Below, piece after piece: positions 54,826 through 63,640 of a stretch of 64,000 nt of DNA. Under the pieces are notes generated by a model. That model was not told where the DNA came from. It did no database searches and saw only the letters and a list, made by a program, of their open reading frames with translations. The position numbers and the translations under genes were made by a program. Source of the DNA: JAEUIE01 sp035430005 (GTDB lineage Bacteria > Planctomycetota > Planctomycetia > Gemmatales > HRBIN36); contig DAOMFV010000008.1 in assembly GCA_035430005.1 (NCBI GenBank), positions 1-64,000 on the forward strand, in the 5' to 3' direction. Each line of letters starts with the position of its first letter. Within the stretch, counting starts at the first letter, position 1.

Positions 54826-57264
54826 ATGCCCCAATTTACACAGACCAATCGTCCCATTCAGTTGACGACTCCTCTGGGCAAGGATGTCCTCCTGGCCGTG
54901 GGCCTGCATGGCACGGAAAGTCTTTCCACCCTCTATCAGTTCAGCATCGATTGCCTGGCTGAACTCGCCAATGTCAGCAACATCAAGTTCGATCAGATGA
55001 TGGGAGAGTCGATCAGTTTGGCGCTGGAGCTACCGGGCAACAAGAAACGCTATTTCAGCGGCATCTGTCAGCGAATCGGCCAATCGGACAGCGGTTCGGA
55101 GTTCACCCGGTTCCAGCTGCAGATGGTGCCCTCGTTTTGGTTGCTGACCAAGCGTACTCAGTCGCGCATTTATCAACACCTGAGCATCCCCGATATTCTC
55201 AAGGATGTGCTGAAAGGCTTGAAGGTGGACTTCATGCTCCAAGGCACTTTTGAACCGCGTGATTACTGCGTGCAGTATCGTGAAACCGACTTTAACTTTG
55301 CCTCCCGCCTGATGGAAGAGGAGGGCATTTACTACTATTTCAAACACGAAGCCGGCGGCGAAACCCTGGTGATCGGCAATACTCCCGCCGCTCACAAGGA
55401 ACTGGAGCATGGCAGCACGATCACGTTCAAGAACCCCCAGCAGAACAGGGCACAGGGTGAAGAGTTCATCGAGTCGCTCATCAAATCACAGGAGATCATT
55501 TCTGGAAAGATCACTCTCTGGGATCACTGTTTTGAACTTCCCCATAAGCATCTCGAAGCTGACAAAAAGACAGAGAAGACTGTCAACCTGGGAAAGGTGA
55601 GCACGAACCTGGCGCCTCCCAAAGTCAGCTCGAAGCTGGAAAACTATGATTGGCCCGGCGCCTATGCCCAGCGGTTTGATGGAATCAACAAAGGCGGAGG
55701 TAAGCAACCCGCCGAGATACAGAAGATTTTCGAGGATAACAAACGGACGACCGCTATCCGTGCCGAGCAGGAAGCGGCAACAGCCGTCTTGGTGCAGGGC
55801 CTGAGCGATTGCCGGCAGATGATGAGCGGCTATCACTTCACCGTCAAATCTTTGTCCACTGATAAAAGCGTTGTGCCGTTTCAAGCCGACGGCCAATACC
55901 TGCTGACCCAGGTCACTCACACCATTGAATCCGACCTGAACTTTCGCAGCGGCCTGGGTAGCGGCTTTGCCTACAGAAACAGCTTTTCCTGCATTCCCTA
56001 TGCGGTTCCCTACCGCCCTCAGCACGTCTCCCCCATTCCGGTGATCTATGGCTCCCAGACGGCAGTCGTCGTCGGGCCGGCCGGCGAAGAGATCTTCACC
56101 GATATGTATGGACGGGTGAAAGTGCAATTCCACTGGGATCGTCAGGGCAAGAACGACGCAGACAGCTCATGTTGGGTGCGTGTGGGCACTCTGTGGGCCG
56201 GCCGCGGATGGGGCTTGCTGCATATCCCGCGCATCGGCCAGGAAGTGATTGTCGATTTCCTCGAAGGCGATCCAGATCAGCCGATCATCGTGGGAAACGT
56301 CTACAACGCTGATCAGATGCCCCATTACAAATTGCCGGATGAAAAAACCAAAAGCTATCTCAGGAGCAACACCTCTCCCGGTGGAGTGGGGTTCAACGAA
56401 ATACGGCTGGAAGATAAGAAGGGGGCAGAGCAGATCTTCATCCACGGCGAGCGGAACCAGGACATCCGCATCAAGAACGACTGCATGGAAGCCATCATGC
56501 ACGATCGGCACCTGACGGTCGGCATCGAAAAGGATGGGAAAAAGTCAGGCAAGCAACATGAAGAAGTGATGGTCGATAAGCATCTCAAAGTGCATAAGGA
56601 TCAGGAAGAGCATATTGGCGGCAACTATAAGCTGCATGTGGGCGGGATCGACAACGGCCCAGGCAATGTGGACATCATTCTCGATGGTACAAAAAAAGAG
56701 CTCATTAAAGGCGAAAGCCATCTGCATGTGAAGAAAAAGAATACCACTACTTATGATGACAAAGTCGGAATCCATTACAAGAGCAGCTCCTTTCGCACCG
56801 TCGACGGCAACGATCAAGTCCATGCGAAGCAAAATATGTTTCATCAGGTGGACGGGGACAAGAGCGATCATGTCAAAGGCAAGTTGTCACAGGCCGTGGA
56901 CGGCGATTATGGCCTGACTGCCGGCGGGCGCTACGATCAAAAAGTGACGAGCGGATTCTTCCTGGAATCGGCGGCCAATATATCCATCAAGGCGTCAGGA
57001 ACTATCGTGCTGGATGCTGGTATGCAGTTGTCGCTCAAAGTAGGTGGTAATTTCGTTGACATTAACCCCACCGGAGTCGCCATCAACGGCAGCATGGTGT
57101 TAATCAATTCTGGCGGGGCTGCTGGTTCCGCCGAACCCGCCAAGCCTGCTTCTCCCAAAGCCCCGAACGATCCCAATGACGCTCAAGATGCAGCCGAGGC
57201 GAAACCGGTCAAACCGGCTGAAGCCGACGATGACAAGACCGGCCAGAAATCAGCACCCTACTAA
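54826..57264 (+). CDS. vgrG: T6SS spike protein VgrG (TssI)
   Basis: 812 residues. The gp27-like part (1-390) contains RDYCVQYRETDFNFASRLME and EEGIYYYFKH. The gp5 OB part (about 410-510) contains EIFTDMYGRVKVQFHWDR and GWGLLHIPRIGQEVIVDFLE. A beta-helix needle (about 540-740) has hydrophobic GKLSQAVDGDYG and AANISIKASGTIVLDAG repeats. The final 60 residues are Pro/Ala/Lys/Glu-rich and disordered, with no recognisable toxin domain, so this VgrG is probably structural and needs a PAAR tip or separate effectors. The PAAR gene begins 12 bases downstream. The vgrG-PAAR pair has its own transcription unit. Confidence 0.96.
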   Translation: MPQFTQTNRPIQLTTPLGKDVLLAVGLHGTESLSTLYQFSIDCLAELANVSNIKFDQMMGESISLALELPGNKKRYFSGICQRIGQSDSGSEFTRFQLQMVPSFWLLTKRTQSRIYQHLSIPDILKDVLKGLKVDFMLQGTFEPRDYCVQYRETDFNFASRLMEEEGIYYYFKHEAGGETLVIGNTPAAHKELEHGSTITFKNPQQNRAQGEEFIESLIKSQEIISGKITLWDHCFELPHKHLEADKKTEKTVNLGKVSTNLAPPKVSSKLENYDWPGAYAQRFDGINKGGGKQPAEIQKIFEDNKRTTAIRAEQEAATAVLVQGLSDCRQMMSGYHFTVKSLSTDKSVVPFQADGQYLLTQVTHTIESDLNFRSGLGSGFAYRNSFSCIPYAVPYRPQHVSPIPVIYGSQTAVVVGPAGEEIFTDMYGRVKVQFHWDRQGKNDADSSCWVRVGTLWAGRGWGLLHIPRIGQEVIVDFLEGDPDQPIIVGNVYNADQMPHYKLPDEKTKSYLRSNTSPGGVGFNEIRLEDKKGAEQIFIHGERNQDIRIKNDCMEAIMHDRHLTVGIEKDGKKSGKQHEEVMVDKHLKVHKDQEEHIGGNYKLHVGGIDNGPGNVDIILDGTKKELIKGESHLHVKKKNTTTYDDKVGIHYKSSSFRTVDGNDQVHAKQNMFHQVDGDKSDHVKGKLSQAVDGDYGLTAGGRYDQKVTSGFFLESAANISIKASGTIVLDAGMQLSLKVGGNFVDINPTGVAINGSMVLINSGGAAGSAEPAKPASPKAPNDPNDAQDAAEAKPVKPAEADDDKTGQKSAPY

Positions 57265-57276
57265 AGGAACAACGCT

Positions 57277-57567
57277 ATGCCCCCGGCAGCGCGAATGGGT
57301 GATATGCATGTTTGCCCGATGGTCACGGGTGTGGTGCCTCACGTAGGAGGCCCCATCCTTCCGCCCTGTTGCCCCACTGTCCTCATCGGCATGATGCCCG
57401 CCGCGCGGGTGACCGATATGGCGCTCTGCGTTGGCCCCCCTGATTCCATTGCCAAGGGCTCGGCCACGGTTCTAATCGGCAACATGATGGCGGCCCGGCT
57501 CGGAGATCAAACCGTCCATGGCGGGGTGATCGTCTCAGGATTTCCGCAGGTGATGATCGGCGGCTAG
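57277..57567 (+). CDS. PAAR-domain spike tip protein
   Basis: 96 residues made almost wholly of the PAAR fold. It begins PPAARMGDMHVCPMVTG. The xAARxxD motif occurs three times (PAARMGD, PAARVTD, MAARLGD), and the His and Cys residues in between can bind the tip zinc. There is no effector extension. It sharpens the VgrG trimer and may dock other cargo. Directly follows vgrG and ends about 60 bases before the hairpin 57627-57655. Confidence 0.94.
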   Translation: MPPAARMGDMHVCPMVTGVVPHVGGPILPPCCPTVLIGMMPAARVTDMALCVGPPDSIAKGSATVLIGNMMAARLGDQTVHGGVIVSGFPQVMIGG

Positions 57568-57626
57568 AGCATTACGTTACAACGACCTGAAAAACGCACT
57601 AAGCGTTCGCTTGTAGCACAAAAAAG

Positions 57627-57655
57627 AACGAGCCAGGACACTGTCCTGGCTCGTT
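57627..57655. terminator. Bidirectional terminator between PAAR and the convergent gene
   Basis: A near-complete palindrome with 14-base arms (AACGAGCCAGGACA and its complement) around one base, realistically a 12-13-bp stem with a small loop. Read on the minus strand it is followed by TCTTTTTTGTG, and on the plus strand by TTTCACTTATT, so it serves both convergent units. Confidence 0.88.
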
Positions 57656-57678
57656 TCACTTATTCGGTCATCGTATCG

Positions 57679-58896
57679 TTAGTACTTGATACGCAACTCA
57701 CCACGATACCAGTTCTGTCCCATGTACTGATCAGTAATGGCATGGGCATAGCCAAAGCCGACATCAATATGATCGCAGTAGACGATTCTCAGGCCAGGAC
57801 CCACGTTAGCATAGGTCTTGCTGGAGGCGCTGGTACCCGATTGAAGCAATGCATCGTTATCATCTGGTGATCCATCGACAAACCCATGAGAGAAGGTCCA
57901 GCCGTTGATTTCAGCAGTGCCGATCACCTGCCAGGGGCCTTTGTCCATCAGCACCTGATTGATACTCAAGTGATAGCTCGTGACCGGGCCATTCCAAAGC
58001 GAATCGCCACCAATTGGTATCCAGTAAGCTACTTCGCTTTGCAGATAGGTATGATCGAAGAGCTTTAGGCTCAAGAGGAAAGCAGGTTCCAGTGAAACGT
58101 GCCCCGTGCCGATGCCAGAAGCTGCAGGAGCTGTGGGGATGAAGGTCTTGAACTGGAAAGTGAACTGGAGCAGTTCGCAATCGAGCAGCAGCGACTTGGT
58201 ACCGATCGTCAGATCGCCGAAACCGGCATTGTGAACTGTTGGGTGTGCGGTACTCATCGTAGCATCAGGATTGGGAAACTCGATAGTCCGATAGGGCATG
58301 GAAGTGAAGATTGAAGCACGGTCGCTGGCTACTTCCTGATACATCGTCAGCTCATTCATATCGAGAGTCTTGACTGAAGCATTGACGCTTTTCCTGGGCA
58401 TGTAGTATTCGACGATTCGAGGTGCACTCAAGTTGCGGAAGGAATCATAGCGGAAGGTGGTATAGGTCTGGGGGCGAACCGTATCCTGCCACAAGGCGGC
58501 ATTGGCAGCGTAGCTCCAGCATGGTTCGTAGCAGGGGTCGGAACAGCAGAGACATTCCGCCAGGCCGCCGCAAAAGCTGTCGAGGAAGCCGTTGCCACAG
58601 CTGCCGGTCCATTTGCAGGTGCGGCCAGGCTTGCACAGCCCGCTTTGGCAGCCATCGCTGCAGACCGTTCCGCCCACCCCGCCGCAGGTGGCACAGCCGC
58701 TGTTGCGTTGCGTGTAGGGACGCATCCCGCCGCAGGAGCTGCATTCCACCTGTTGAATGTCGCTCTTGGCCGTCTCACCCGACAGTACGGCTCGAGCATA
58801 GTCCGGCAGGAACTCGCTGTCGCCCGTCTGGGCAGACGCCGTTCCTGGAACCATCAAGCCCAGGGCGATAATAGCTATCATGGCGAACGTACGCAT
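57679..58896 (-). CDS. Exported Cys-rich protein with beta-barrel-like C-terminus
   Basis: 405 residues from the ATG at 58896 (signal MRTFAMIAIIALGLMVPGTASA). Fifteen cysteines lie in residues 52-126 (CSSCGG, CATCGG, CKPGRTCKW, CLCCSDPCYEPC), suggesting disulfides or metal sites. From about residue 190 the sequence turns into alternating strands (GFGDLTIGTKSLLLDCELLQ, LQSEVAYWIPIGG, VGFGYAHAITDQYMG) and ends YRGELRIKY, as in outer-membrane barrels. The family is probably planctomycete-specific. I do not know its function. The upstream gene (59043-61022) is also Cys-rich and exported and lies in the same direction, 146 bases away. Confidence 0.6.
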   Translation of the reverse strand: MRTFAMIAIIALGLMVPGTASAQTGDSEFLPDYARAVLSGETAKSDIQQVECSSCGGMRPYTQRNSGCATCGGVGGTVCSDGCQSGLCKPGRTCKWTGSCGNGFLDSFCGGLAECLCCSDPCYEPCWSYAANAALWQDTVRPQTYTTFRYDSFRNLSAPRIVEYYMPRKSVNASVKTLDMNELTMYQEVASDRASIFTSMPYRTIEFPNPDATMSTAHPTVHNAGFGDLTIGTKSLLLDCELLQFTFQFKTFIPTAPAASGIGTGHVSLEPAFLLSLKLFDHTYLQSEVAYWIPIGGDSLWNGPVTSYHLSINQVLMDKGPWQVIGTAEINGWTFSHGFVDGSPDDNDALLQSGTSASSKTYANVGPGLRIVYCDHIDVGFGYAHAITDQYMGQNWYRGELRIKY

Positions 58897-59042
58897 ACCT
58901 GAACTCCCCTTCTTGATACTTTTCCCAGACCGAACTGCGTTGTGATGTACGAGAACAGTCATGGGCGGCTCCTGGCATCGTGACTTTTCGGGCCAACCGC
59001 TGTAAAGCGGTTGGCGGCAATGGTTGTTTCCGGCAGTCCGTG

Positions 59043-61022
59043 TTACTTGGATTCACCAGTTAGTTGCAGGTTGATCTGGGCCAGGGCCTGGTTGGCTTCC
59101 TTGCCGACCTTCGATTCCACATCCATGCCCAGTTGAGCAAGAACCGGAATCGACTGGTTTGCGGGCACTCCGGTCCGAACCATGGCTCGGATCGCCGCAC
59201 AGCGTACCTGTTCACTGCTGTCCTGCTCGGCAGTCTTGATCAATTGAGCACTGAGTTCCGGCGAGGCTTTGTGGACGGCAGACAGGCTTTCCAATGCGGT
59301 AAATCGTTCCTGGACATTGCCCATCGAAATCTTCTGCATAACGTTCTGCATCGGTGAGACGACCGGTTTGGCTGGGGCAGTAGTCACTACGGCAGCAGGT
59401 TTGGTCGCCACAGGAGCAGGAGCGGAGGCCTGGATCGGCTGAACGGCTGGGGCAGTCTTTACTTCGACCTTGACCACAGGCGGAGTCAGCGAAGCAGGCG
59501 CTGTCGTTGCAGGAGTGGAAGACTGAACCGGCTGAATAGTCGGCGCGGTCTTCGTTTCGACGACCTTGGCGCTGGGTGCTGCGGGGGTGGTGCTGACAGA
59601 AGTCGGGACAGCAGGCTGAATCGACTGAAGAGTAGGAGCAGTCTTCATCTCGGGCGCTTTAGGCGCGGTTACAGCAACTGAGGTAACCGACTCGGTAACT
59701 CGTGGTGCTGGTGTCGGGGGCAAGCTCACAACGGGCACCGGAGACGATTTCAGTACCGGCATCTGGGGCGGTGGTTGAACCGCAGGAACCGTTGGCATGG
59801 CTGGGCCGCTGATCGTACCGGCTGCCGCGGCGGTCGATTGCGGCATAGTAGTAGCTTGAACCACAGTCTTGGTGTTCGCTTGAGGAACCACTCGTGTCGG
59901 TTCAGCCGCTTGAACAACCGTTGACTTGGCAGGATAGCTGGAGACGATGACTGGCTTGTTGCCACCAGTCATGAGGTCCCAGAGATTAGTCGGTTTGGAA
60001 GTAGTAACGACCTCGGCGGTCTGACCAGGCTGTCCGCCCTGCACAATATAGCCACGAGTTTCAGGCACACCTGAAGAGCGATCAATCAGCTTGGCGAATG
60101 AATTGCTGCCAGTGACGGGCATCGGTTGTGTTGCTGAAAGAACTCGGCGGCCTTCCCGCACGATCAGCTCCATGGGCTGTTCATTGATGCGGGCATAGTA
60201 GGTCATCTTCGTGGGTCGTTCGAAGGGCGTCGCCTCTCCGAGTTTTCGCGGTTCGTTGGTGCTGCTCTTTTGCTTATCGCCTCCCGACTTTTCAGCACCG
60301 GGTTCAGCTTTGTTTCCCTTGGACTTTTCGGGGGGGGCTTTGATGTCTTCAACAGGAGCAGGATTCATGTCCTGGAAGCAACACAGGCAGTGGTCAAGAG
60401 CCTGGCGGGCGGCAGCCTGCACTCGTGCGGAGGTCTCGCGGGGGAAATCGTCCTTGTTGCTGCAAGTGGTGGCATTGATCAGGGCTTCGATGGTTTTCTT
60501 GGTGCAACAGCAGCCATTGCCCAAGGCCAGTGCTGCTTCAAAACGAACACATTCATTTCTATCACCACGAAGTGAGGCGATCAGTGCATCCTGAGCTTCG
60601 GGCCAGTAATGGCAATCGACGGTGCCCAGATAGCGAACCGCCGCGCGACGTTCCTTGGCGTCGGCTTCGTCAGCCTTGATCTTGGCAGCAGTTCCCTTGG
60701 CTCCATCTTCCTTGAGCAGTTCAGCCGAGGCCGGTGGACAGAATCCAGGAATGATTCCACCGGTAAGCAACCCTAAGGGCGCAGTGGCATTATTGAGCAT
60801 TTGGCCGATAGGCAGTTTGCACAACATTCGACGACATTCTTCTTTCTGTTCCCAACTACATCCCAGCCAGGAACAGAGCGTCTGCTGAGGCGCAGCTGCG
60901 ATTACCCCCGGAGCGGCAGCAGTAGCAGCGGCGGCTGCTCCCGCCGGCACTTGAGCAACGGCGCAAGGAACAATGCCAGTTGCGAACAGCAGGCTTGTCC
61001 ACCACACATGACGTCTTTGCAT
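59043..61022 (-). CDS. Exported HEAT-repeat protein with Cys-rich N-terminal region and Pro/Thr/Val-rich linker
   Basis: 659 residues with a signal peptide (QRRHVWWTSLLFATGIVPCA). The N-terminal third has several cysteines (LCSWLGCSWEQKEECRRMLC, GNGCCCTKKTI) and HEAT-like helices (AAVRYLGTVDCHYWPEAQDA, VRFEAALALGNGC). A long low-complexity linker (about 390-580) of Pro, Thr, Val, Ala and Lys repeats follows. The C-terminus has another HEAT pair (VQERFTALESLSAVHKASPE, SEQVRCAAIRAMVRTG). HEAT arrays mediate protein contacts; the partner is unknown. Similar architecture is common in planctomycete envelope proteins. Confidence 0.72.
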   Translation of the reverse strand: MQRRHVWWTSLLFATGIVPCAVAQVPAGAAAAATAAAPGVIAAAPQQTLCSWLGCSWEQKEECRRMLCKLPIGQMLNNATAPLGLLTGGIIPGFCPPASAELLKEDGAKGTAAKIKADEADAKERRAAVRYLGTVDCHYWPEAQDALIASLRGDRNECVRFEAALALGNGCCCTKKTIEALINATTCSNKDDFPRETSARVQAAARQALDHCLCCFQDMNPAPVEDIKAPPEKSKGNKAEPGAEKSGGDKQKSSTNEPRKLGEATPFERPTKMTYYARINEQPMELIVREGRRVLSATQPMPVTGSNSFAKLIDRSSGVPETRGYIVQGGQPGQTAEVVTTSKPTNLWDLMTGGNKPVIVSSYPAKSTVVQAAEPTRVVPQANTKTVVQATTMPQSTAAAAGTISGPAMPTVPAVQPPPQMPVLKSSPVPVVSLPPTPAPRVTESVTSVAVTAPKAPEMKTAPTLQSIQPAVPTSVSTTPAAPSAKVVETKTAPTIQPVQSSTPATTAPASLTPPVVKVEVKTAPAVQPIQASAPAPVATKPAAVVTTAPAKPVVSPMQNVMQKISMGNVQERFTALESLSAVHKASPELSAQLIKTAEQDSSEQVRCAAIRAMVRTGVPANQSIPVLAQLGMDVESKVGKEANQALAQINLQLTGESK

Positions 61023-61339
61023 GATACTTGCCCTTTAGCGTTCACCCGGAAACGAACTTACGTTGATCGGGGCGAATTCACTCAACTTTTGCCACCAGGG
61101 ACGTTAACCGTCGCCTTCATCATCGACACCACAAGGGGCAAGTCTTAAAGAATAGGTAATTTTTCGTGGTAGTGAGGATAAGGGCGAACTTGTGACCTTT
61201 CGCAATCCGGGCGCTTCATCCTGATCTGAGTTTTGCTATTAACGCAGGGACTAAACCATAAACTAAGAGCATTTCTTCACTCTTCGATCAAGAACGGTTC
61301 AAGTCAAGACGGCATTCGGACGACACGGCGTGCAAAATC
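61023..61339. other. Intergenic region upstream of the HEAT-repeat gene
   Basis: About 315 bases that should contain the promoter of the minus-strand HEAT gene. I see no credible ORF, hairpin or repeat here. The stretch next to 61340 follows the stop of the toxin-linker-like ORF directly. Confidence 0.35.
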
Positions 61340-61654
61340 TCAGCGCAGTTCTTCCAGCGTGCGACGAATCCCTGGAGGAACTATGTGCATCGGAATGCGA
61401 TCGAGAGCACTGTAAAGCTTGTCAAACACTGGACGAAGGATCTTCTCAAAGTGAGTATCCTTGTTTGCAGCAGCGACTGCTTTTTTGACCGTCTCCAGAT
61501 ACTTGGAAAACTTGCCGAACTTGACCGTATCACCAAGATACGGGAAGATGCTGAGGCCGCTCAGCCCGGCGTTGATCCACTGACCACGATATATCGAGAT
61601 GATAGCGTTGGTTGAATCGACAAAAGGAGTCGGCTCGATAAATCCCAAGGACAT
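61340..61654 (-). pseudogene. Orphan polymorphic-toxin linker (pretoxin-like) fragment
   Basis: 104 residues with a start ATG three codons after an in-frame TGA. The sequence SLGFIEPTPFVDSTNAIISI and YRGQWINAGLSGLSIFPYLG, then DTVKFGKFSKYLETVKKAV, resembles the module that sits before the toxin domain in many secreted polymorphic toxins (pattern P-x-x-D...NA...G-x-W-x-NAGLS...P-x-x-GD...KxGK). Here neither an N-terminal trafficking domain nor a C-terminal toxin domain is attached, and the frame stops at RRTLEELR, where intact proteins usually continue. It could be a decayed effector, a spare cassette or a small standalone protein. It lies 3.8 kb from vgrG-PAAR on the opposite strand. Confidence 0.45.
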
Positions 61655-61921
61655 CCAGGATCATCTGCCCAATGTAGAGCAGGAGCTACTGTTACTCCCC
61701 CGGCAACACATTCAATTCTGGGATATCAAAGGGCACTACTGTGCTCCTTGTCACTATTTCTTCAATGAACTCATCGCATCCGTACTGAAACACTCTATTC
61801 CATGAGAAGAAGCGTCTCCCCGTTCAGGAGGGGTTTGAGTTTACCATACCAGCTCTCTTCCGTACATCATAGACAAACAAATCTCCATTCTTTTGTCATG
61901 GTAACTGAACGGGCCTAATTC
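61655..61921. other. Intergenic stretch with possible decayed coding sequence
   Basis: On the minus strand a short open frame (61695-61823) reads plausible protein text (WNRVFQYGCDEFIEEIV, then VVPFDIPELNVLPGE) but has no ATG and is closed by stops on both sides. It may be the 3' remnant of a gene upstream of the toxin-linker fragment. No promoter for the plus-strand SDR gene is obvious. Confidence 0.25.
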
Positions 61922-62605
61922 ATGCAGCGAACGATCTTGATGACCGGAGTTACGCGCGGCCTGGGTCGAGCTCTGGTAGACCGTTTCATTGAAAAGAACT
62001 GCATTCTCTGGGGTTGCGGACGGAGCGTAGAGCATATTCAAACCCTGTCGAAACAATACCCCTCACCGCACGCTTTTGCTGTAGTGGATGTTGCCAGCGA
62101 TAAAGACGTCGAGCGATGGGTCACGCCTTTGATCCAACAGTATGGCGTCCCAGATTTATTGATCAATAATGCTGCTCTGATGAACAGGCTCGCTCCGCTC
62201 TGGGAGATTGCCGCCAACGAGTTTGACCCCCTCATCGATGTAAACATCAAAGGGGTAGCCAACCTGATTCGTCACGTGGTACCGGCGATGATCGAACGTA
62301 GCAGCGGGATCATCATCAATATGAGTTCAGGCTGGGGCCGTTCCACCTCTTCTGAAGTTGCCCCTTACTGTGCTTCGAAGTATGCCATCGAAGGATTGAC
62401 CAAAGCCCTGGCGGATGACCTTCCGGATGGTCTGGCTGCGATTCCTTTGAACCCTGGCATCATCGATACCGACATGCTCCGCACCTGTTTTCAGGAATCG
62501 GCCGGCCATTATCCTGATGCAAAACACTGGAGCTATCAGGCTGCAGACTATATTCTGGCTTTAGGGGCCACTGACAACGGCCTGTCACGTACCATACCGC
62601 AATAA
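61922..62605 (+). CDS. Short-chain dehydrogenase/reductase (SDR)
   Basis: 227 residues, a compact classical SDR. The cofactor motif TGVTRGLG is at 8-15, NNAA is at about 80-83, the catalytic Ser is in IIINMSSGWG, and the Y-x-x-x-K pair is in YCASKYAIEG. The Arg after the first Gly motif and GRS at the second strand end suggest NADPH. A substrate-binding loop (NPGIIDTDML) follows. It reduces or oxidises an unknown alcohol or ketone in the cytoplasm. It lies 21 bases before cdsA in the same direction, so the two may be co-transcribed. Confidence 0.9.
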   Translation: MQRTILMTGVTRGLGRALVDRFIEKNCILWGCGRSVEHIQTLSKQYPSPHAFAVVDVASDKDVERWVTPLIQQYGVPDLLINNAALMNRLAPLWEIAANEFDPLIDVNIKGVANLIRHVVPAMIERSSGIIINMSSGWGRSTSSEVAPYCASKYAIEGLTKALADDLPDGLAAIPLNPGIIDTDMLRTCFQESAGHYPDAKHWSYQAADYILALGATDNGLSRTIPQ

Positions 62606-62626
62606 CTTTGGCCCAATAACCTTGGA

Positions 62627-63544
62627 ATGATGATGCTGAGAGCACGTCTTATCGTCGGTACGCTCCTGGCCGTCTGGGGTTTTTCGGTCCTGTGCTTTGA
62701 TCGCTGCTTCGCTCCATGGTTCCCCATCTCCTTCACGTTCGGGGTCGCTGTCACGTTCGCCCTGGGATATGAACTGCAGCAACTCCTTCCCGCTGAGGCA
62801 AGACCTCGATCCTTTCCGCTCTATGGTTCAATGCTGTTGCTGGTGATCTTCAACTGGGCCAGTGCTTTGGGATGGCCCGGTGCGCCGCTGGCATGGATTA
62901 CCGGAGGCTTGCTTACCAGTCTGCTCGTCTCCTTTCTCGTCGAAGCCTGGAATTACCATGAACCCGGGCAGGTTACCAAGCGTCTGGCTCTGACGTTCTT
63001 CAGCGTGGCCTACATCGGCTTTCTGGGGTCGTTCTTGATTCAATTGCGCTGGTTTCATCCTGATGGTTCTACGGGGACGGGCCCAAGCACTATCGCCCTC
63101 ATGGTAGCGATCTTTGTTCCAAAATGTTGCGACATCGGGGCGTTCTTCACCGGTAAGCTGTTCGGCAAGCATCGCATGACGCCGTTGCTCAGCCCCAAGA
63201 AGACCTGGGAAGGCGCAGCCGGCGGGATTCTCATCGCTGGTCTGAGTGCGGTGCTCATGATCCAGGGAGTCGGCACCTGGTTCGACCTGGACCCGACTGG
63301 CCAGTTTCCCTTCCGCCATGGCTCGACATGGGGAATACCAGGTTGGATGATGACGCTTTTGATGGGAATGGTCATTGGTGTCGCTGGAATGCTCGGCGAC
63401 CTCATGGAGTCGCTGATCAAGCGTGATCTTCATCTGAAGGACGCCTCCAGCACACTGCCCGGCTTCGGCGGTCTGCTCGATGTCTTCGATTCCATCCTCT
63501 TCAGTGTGCCTGTGACCTATGGCATTCTGCAATGGGCCGTATGA
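62627..63544 (+). CDS. cdsA: Phosphatidate cytidylyltransferase CdsA
   Basis: 305 residues with about eight membrane helices. It makes CDP-diacylglycerol from CTP and phosphatidic acid in the inner membrane. The C-terminal family signature is present: GDLMESLIKRDLHLKDAS, then STLPGFGGLLDVFDS. Two positions differ from the usual S-x-x-KR...KD...P-G-H-GG-x-x-DR-x-D pattern: His is Phe, and the Arg after the Asp is Val. The PKKTWEGAAGG motif before it is intact, so the enzyme is probably active. Three ATGs in a row make the start uncertain by two codons. Follows the SDR gene and precedes the phoH-like gene. Confidence 0.92.
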   Translation: MMMLRARLIVGTLLAVWGFSVLCFDRCFAPWFPISFTFGVAVTFALGYELQQLLPAEARPRSFPLYGSMLLLVIFNWASALGWPGAPLAWITGGLLTSLLVSFLVEAWNYHEPGQVTKRLALTFFSVAYIGFLGSFLIQLRWFHPDGSTGTGPSTIALMVAIFVPKCCDIGAFFTGKLFGKHRMTPLLSPKKTWEGAAGGILIAGLSAVLMIQGVGTWFDLDPTGQFPFRHGSTWGIPGWMMTLLMGMVIGVAGMLGDLMESLIKRDLHLKDASSTLPGFGGLLDVFDSILFSVPVTYGILQWAV

Positions 63545-63555
63545 TATGATCTTCT

Positions 63556-63579
63556 CCCCTCTCCACCGGAGGAGAGGGG
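63556..63579. repeat. Short GC-rich inverted repeat between cdsA and phoH-like gene
   Basis: Nine-bp arms (CCCCTCTCC/GGAGAGGGG) with a six-base loop, 12 bases after the cdsA stop, followed by TTGGGG but no T-run. It looks like a REP-type intergenic element or an mRNA 3' stabiliser. Confidence 0.6.
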
Positions 63580-63640
63580 TTGGGGGGCATTGACAGTTGC
63601 CCTTTCTCATCGAAGCCATTATTTACGAAAAGTACCATTC

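Noticed and set aside
57277..57567. PAAR protein as a toxin-bearing effector
   Set aside because: The protein ends with the PAAR fold and has no extension for a toxin domain.
61692..61793. 33-codon minus-strand frame starting at GTG
   Set aside because: Too short, no ribosome-binding site and closed by stops; kept only as possible coding debris.
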